NCBI GenBank assembly: GCA_036567945.1
Contig: DATCTM010000020.1
Coordinates: 1 to 64,000 of the forward strand
Direction of reading: 5' to 3'
Source of the DNA: BRH-c54 sp036567945
GTDB lineage: Bacteria > Bacteroidota > Bacteroidia > Flavobacteriales_E > Vicingaceae
Length of the DNA stretch: 64,000 nt
Positions 61,412-64,000 of the stretch are shown in pieces. Both the position numbers and the translations under genes were made by a program. The notes beneath the pieces are model-generated. The model made no database searches and was not told the DNA's origin. It was given only the letters and a program-made list of their open reading frames with translations. How positions within the stretch are numbered: position 1 is the stretch's first letter; each line of letters starts with the position of its first letter.

Positions 61412-63412
61412 ATGAAAAAATTACTATTAACTACCTCATTATCAATAGCTACTTTTTTATCTGTGTTAGCTCAGAACATTGATTTTGACAAGAAAAACTT
61501 TAGCAACAACAAAGATGGTTTCAAACAAGCCTTAACAGACTTAAACGAAGGTAATATGGCTTATTTTAATGGTGTGTTTTCAAAAGCTATTGAACCTTTT
61601 GAAAGAGCCCAAAATTTCAATCCAAATAATGCTGAATTAAATGGAAAAATTGCTGATTGTTATTTTCAAACGGACAATGCCCATAAAGCCAAACAGTTAT
61701 TAGAAAGTGTTTTTAAATTAGATGCTCAACCAGACGGTTATTTTATTTATTTAAATGCTCAAATAAAACATAGCGAAAATGAATTTGATGAAGCTATAAA
61801 ACTCTATCGTAGTGCAAAAACAAAAGGATCTAATATCAAACCTAATGCTTTATACAATATTGATAAAAAAATTAAAGAATGTACTTACGCCAAAAAACTC
61901 ATCAAAACACCTGTAAATGTAGAAATTATAAATGTTGGAAAATCTATTAATTCATCAAATCAGGAATATGTTCCTGTTATTACTGCTGATGAATCTGAAC
62001 TATTTTTTACCTCAAGGAGAGCTGATACAGAAGGTGGAGGAAGAGACAACCTAATTGATGACTTTTATGAAGATATTTACTACAGCACTAAAGACGAAAA
62101 TGGTGAATGGCAACCTGCAACTAATTTAGGTAAACCCGTAAGTAGTGAATTCCATGACGCTACTGTTGGACTATCTATCGATGGACAGAAACTTTTTATT
62201 TACAGAGATAACGAAAAAGGTATAGGGAATATCTATGTTACGGAGAAAAAAGGTACTGAATGGACTGAGCCTACTGAACTGCCAAAACCTATCACATCTA
62301 AATACCAGGAAACATCAGCAAGTTACGATTATACAGGAAAAACTATTTTCTTTGTTAGTGACAGACCTGGAGGAAAAGGTGGAAAAGACATTTATAAATG
62401 CACACAAGACAAAGAAGGTAACTGGGGTGATGCTATAAACTTAGGCAGCCCAATAAATACCGAATTTGATGAAGATGCTATTTTTCTTCATCCTGATGGA
62501 AGAACACTTTATTTCAGCTCTAACGGAAACAACTCTATGGGAGGGTATGATATTTTTAAAAGCACCTTAGAAAAAGAAAAATGGACTACCCCTCAAAATT
62601 TAGGATACCCTATAAATTCTGCTGGCGATGATGTTGCTTTTGTACTAACCGCAAATGGCGAACATGGGTACTATACTTCTGGAAAAACAGGTGGCGAAGG
62701 CAAAAGAGACATTTACAAAATTGTATTCTTAGATGAAATTAAAAATAACAATCGTCCTAAACTTACCTTACTAAAAGGAGTTGTTTTTGATAACAAAACC
62801 AAAGAGCCATTAAGTGCTTTAATAGAAATTTTTGATAATGATAAAAATGAAATGGTATCTTCTTACGAATCAAACAGTGCAACGGGGAAATACATGGTTT
62901 CTCTACCTGCCGGACATGATTACGGAATTAGTGTAAAAAAAGAAGGATACTTGTTCTATTCTGAAAACATCAATATTCCTGATACTGCTGCTTTTCAAGA
63001 AATTGAAAAAAACATTGGTTTGGATAAAATTGAAAAAGGTAAAAAAGTAGTCTTAATGAATATTTTTTATGACTATAACAAGGCTAGTTTAAGGTCTTCA
63101 TCATATAACGAATTAGACAAAGTAGTTGAGTTGCTTAACAAAAATGCTAAGATGAAAGTAGAATTAGCTGCCCATACTGACTCGAGAGGTGGTGATGCAT
63201 ATAATTTAAAACTATCTCAAGAAAGAGCTCAATCGTGCGTAGATTATTTAACTTCTAAAGGAATTGACCGCTCTCGGTTAATTGCTAAAGGTTACGGAGA
63301 ATCTCAACCATTAGTAAAAGAAGAAGTGATAAACAAAATGGCAACTGAGCAAGAAAAAGAAGCTGCTCATCAGCAAAACAGGCGTTCGGAATTTAAGATT
63401 TTAGAGAATTAA
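61412..63412 (+). CDS. OmpA-family protein with TPR and PD40 repeats
   Basis: 666 aa from the ATG at 61412; an upstream TTG is in frame but the signal peptide (MKKLLLTTSLSIATFLSVLAQ) starts here. Order: TPR-like helices (about 30-160); a beta-propeller region with WD40-like PD40 repeats (about 185-440; GQKLFIYRDNEKGIGNIYV, DRPGGKGGKDIYKC, DGRTLYFSSNGNNSMGGYDI); a CarboxypepD_reg-like domain (about 450-540); and a peptidoglycan-binding OmpA domain (about 550-665) with AAHTDSRGGDAYNLKLSQERA. The architecture resembles PorE-like T9SS components and related envelope anchors, so a role in tethering the T9SS to peptidoglycan is possible. Confidence 0.85.
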   Translation: MKKLLLTTSLSIATFLSVLAQNIDFDKKNFSNNKDGFKQALTDLNEGNMAYFNGVFSKAIEPFERAQNFNPNNAELNGKIADCYFQTDNAHKAKQLLESVFKLDAQPDGYFIYLNAQIKHSENEFDEAIKLYRSAKTKGSNIKPNALYNIDKKIKECTYAKKLIKTPVNVEIINVGKSINSSNQEYVPVITADESELFFTSRRADTEGGGRDNLIDDFYEDIYYSTKDENGEWQPATNLGKPVSSEFHDATVGLSIDGQKLFIYRDNEKGIGNIYVTEKKGTEWTEPTELPKPITSKYQETSASYDYTGKTIFFVSDRPGGKGGKDIYKCTQDKEGNWGDAINLGSPINTEFDEDAIFLHPDGRTLYFSSNGNNSMGGYDIFKSTLEKEKWTTPQNLGYPINSAGDDVAFVLTANGEHGYYTSGKTGGEGKRDIYKIVFLDEIKNNNRPKLTLLKGVVFDNKTKEPLSALIEIFDNDKNEMVSSYESNSATGKYMVSLPAGHDYGISVKKEGYLFYSENINIPDTAAFQEIEKNIGLDKIEKGKKVVLMNIFYDYNKASLRSSSYNELDKVVELLNKNAKMKVELAAHTDSRGGDAYNLKLSQERAQSCVDYLTSKGIDRSRLIAKGYGESQPLVKEEVINKMATEQEKEAAHQQNRRSEFKILEN

Positions 63413-63434
63413 TTAGTTTAACCAATAAAGGTTC

Positions 63435-64000
63435 TTACTTATTCGGAATAACAACCATTGTTTTCACTCTTTCTTCTTCATTTTTAATAGAAAAAAAAGC
63501 CTTTTTTCCATAAAGTAAATCCAACCGTTGTTTGGTATTTGCTAATCCAAAACCTGTTTCTGAACTAGCTTGCTCATCATAATGTCCGCTATTATAAATA
63601 ATTACTTTTAGCTTATCAGCTTCTAATGAAGCTGATATTTCTACCGTCCCACCTTTTGGAAGTTTAGAAGTGCCGTGCTTTATAGCATTCTCAACTAAGG
63701 TTTGTATCATTAATGGCGGCACCAAAAAGTTTTTGGCGTTTTCATTTATTGCTAATTTAATGGTTAGCTTTTCTTCAAAACGCATTTTTTCCAAGCTCAA
63801 ATAATCTTCTACCATTTTAAGCTCTTCAGAAAATGGAACTAGAGTCTTTTTCCCCATCAATAAAGAGTTTCTAAGCACATTCGATAGTTCTGTTACCGCT
63901 TTTTTTGCCAATAGAGGATTTTCATCAATTAAAGCTCTAATGCTATTCATGGAATTAAAAACAAAATGTGGATTTAACTGAGAAATTAATCTATTCAGCT
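63435..64000 (-). CDS. LytS/YehU-type sensor histidine kinase, N-terminus outside the window
   Basis: The frame continues through the right edge; the ATG at 63950 is internal because the conserved QLNPHFVFNS motif, with the phospho-accepting histidine, lies before it. Present: His_kinase domain (NSIRALIDENP to DYLSLEKMRFEEKL) and the ATPase domain with the N-box PPLMIQTLVENAIKHG and G-box GFGLANTKQRLDLLYG. Such kinases are usually membrane-bound and paired with a LytTR response regulator. The membrane part and any partner gene lie beyond the window. It converges on the OmpA-family gene with 22 bp between the stops. Confidence 0.9.
   Translation of the reverse strand, partial: LNRLISQLNPHFVFNSMNSIRALIDENPLLAKKAVTELSNVLRNSLLMGKKTLVPFSEELKMVEDYLSLEKMRFEEKLTIKLAINENAKNFLVPPLMIQTLVENAIKHGTSKLPKGGTVEISASLEADKLKVIIYNSGHYDEQASSETGFGLANTKQRLDLLYGKKAFFSIKNEEERVKTMVVIPNK

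Overview
The window is AT-rich chromosomal DNA from a member of the Bacteroidota, most likely a Flavobacteriales-type organism. The evidence is consistent: type IX secretion (T9SS) substrates with both kinds of C-terminal sorting domain (1861-5928 and 12101-13681), a PorQ homologue next to cmk, a GldH-like gliding lipoprotein, a methionine synthase split into two genes, DUF5686 and DUF4296 proteins, CarboxypepD_reg-like/TonB-dependent receptors, and promoters of the TTG-N19/20-TAnnTTTG type used by the Bacteroidota primary sigma factor. No tRNA, rRNA, CRISPR array, complete insertion sequence or prophage was seen.

Layout. 1-1.3 kb: end of mtnA plus a class II aldolase-family gene (methylthioadenosine or 5-deoxypentose salvage). 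1.4-5.9 kb: a small secreted protein and a 1355-aa T9SS adhesin-like protein with a near-perfect 98-aa duplication. 5.9-9.2 kb (minus): exbB-exbD-tonB-folC operon. 9.3-12 kb: a GT-C membrane glycosyltransferase and two outer-membrane barrels. 12.1-13.7 kb: a glycine-rich T9SS substrate. 13.7-24.2 kb (minus): radA, an ABC transporter ATPase fusion, a lipoprotein, a 3'-5' exonuclease, a secreted TonB-CTD/TPR protein, a DUF5686 protein and a TonB-dependent receptor. 24.4-32.4 kb (plus): lysS, a half-length aldehyde dehydrogenase, cysQ, gldH, then a SAM riboswitch with terminator in front of split metH. A cystathionine beta-synthase gene converges on metH, so this is a sulfur amino acid neighbourhood.

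33.9-36.4 kb is the one clearly accessory pocket: two orphan genes, a 28-bp perfect palindrome and three hairpin-plus-GTTG boundary elements between core genes. 36.4-41.6 kb: gmhA, comM, and an ECF sigma operon whose second gene joins a cytoplasmic tryptophan-repeat region, one membrane helix and an outer-membrane-barrel-like domain. 41.6-47.3 kb: ilvE, cmk, porQ, a DUF4296 protein, a lipoprotein, and a putative inorganic-carbon operon (SulP transporter, beta-carbonic anhydrase, outer-membrane protein) that extends to 48.9 kb. 49-54 kb: O-antigen ligase, ctp protease, yidD, rnpA, fdhD. 54.2-60 kb: infB-nusA-rimP and rplI-rpsR-rpsF, with a strong hairpin between a candidate rimP promoter and the rimP start. 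60-64 kb: a lipoprotein paralogous to the one at 17.2 kb, a small cysteine-rich lipoprotein, an OmpA/TPR/PD40 protein and the C-terminal part of a LytS-type histidine kinase.

Most of the window is housekeeping. The most promising less-described items are the ECF sigma/barrel-fusion operon, the accessory pocket with its palindrome, the possible nusA-operon attenuator, the half-length aldehyde dehydrogenase, and the outer-membrane gene inside the bicarbonate-uptake operon.
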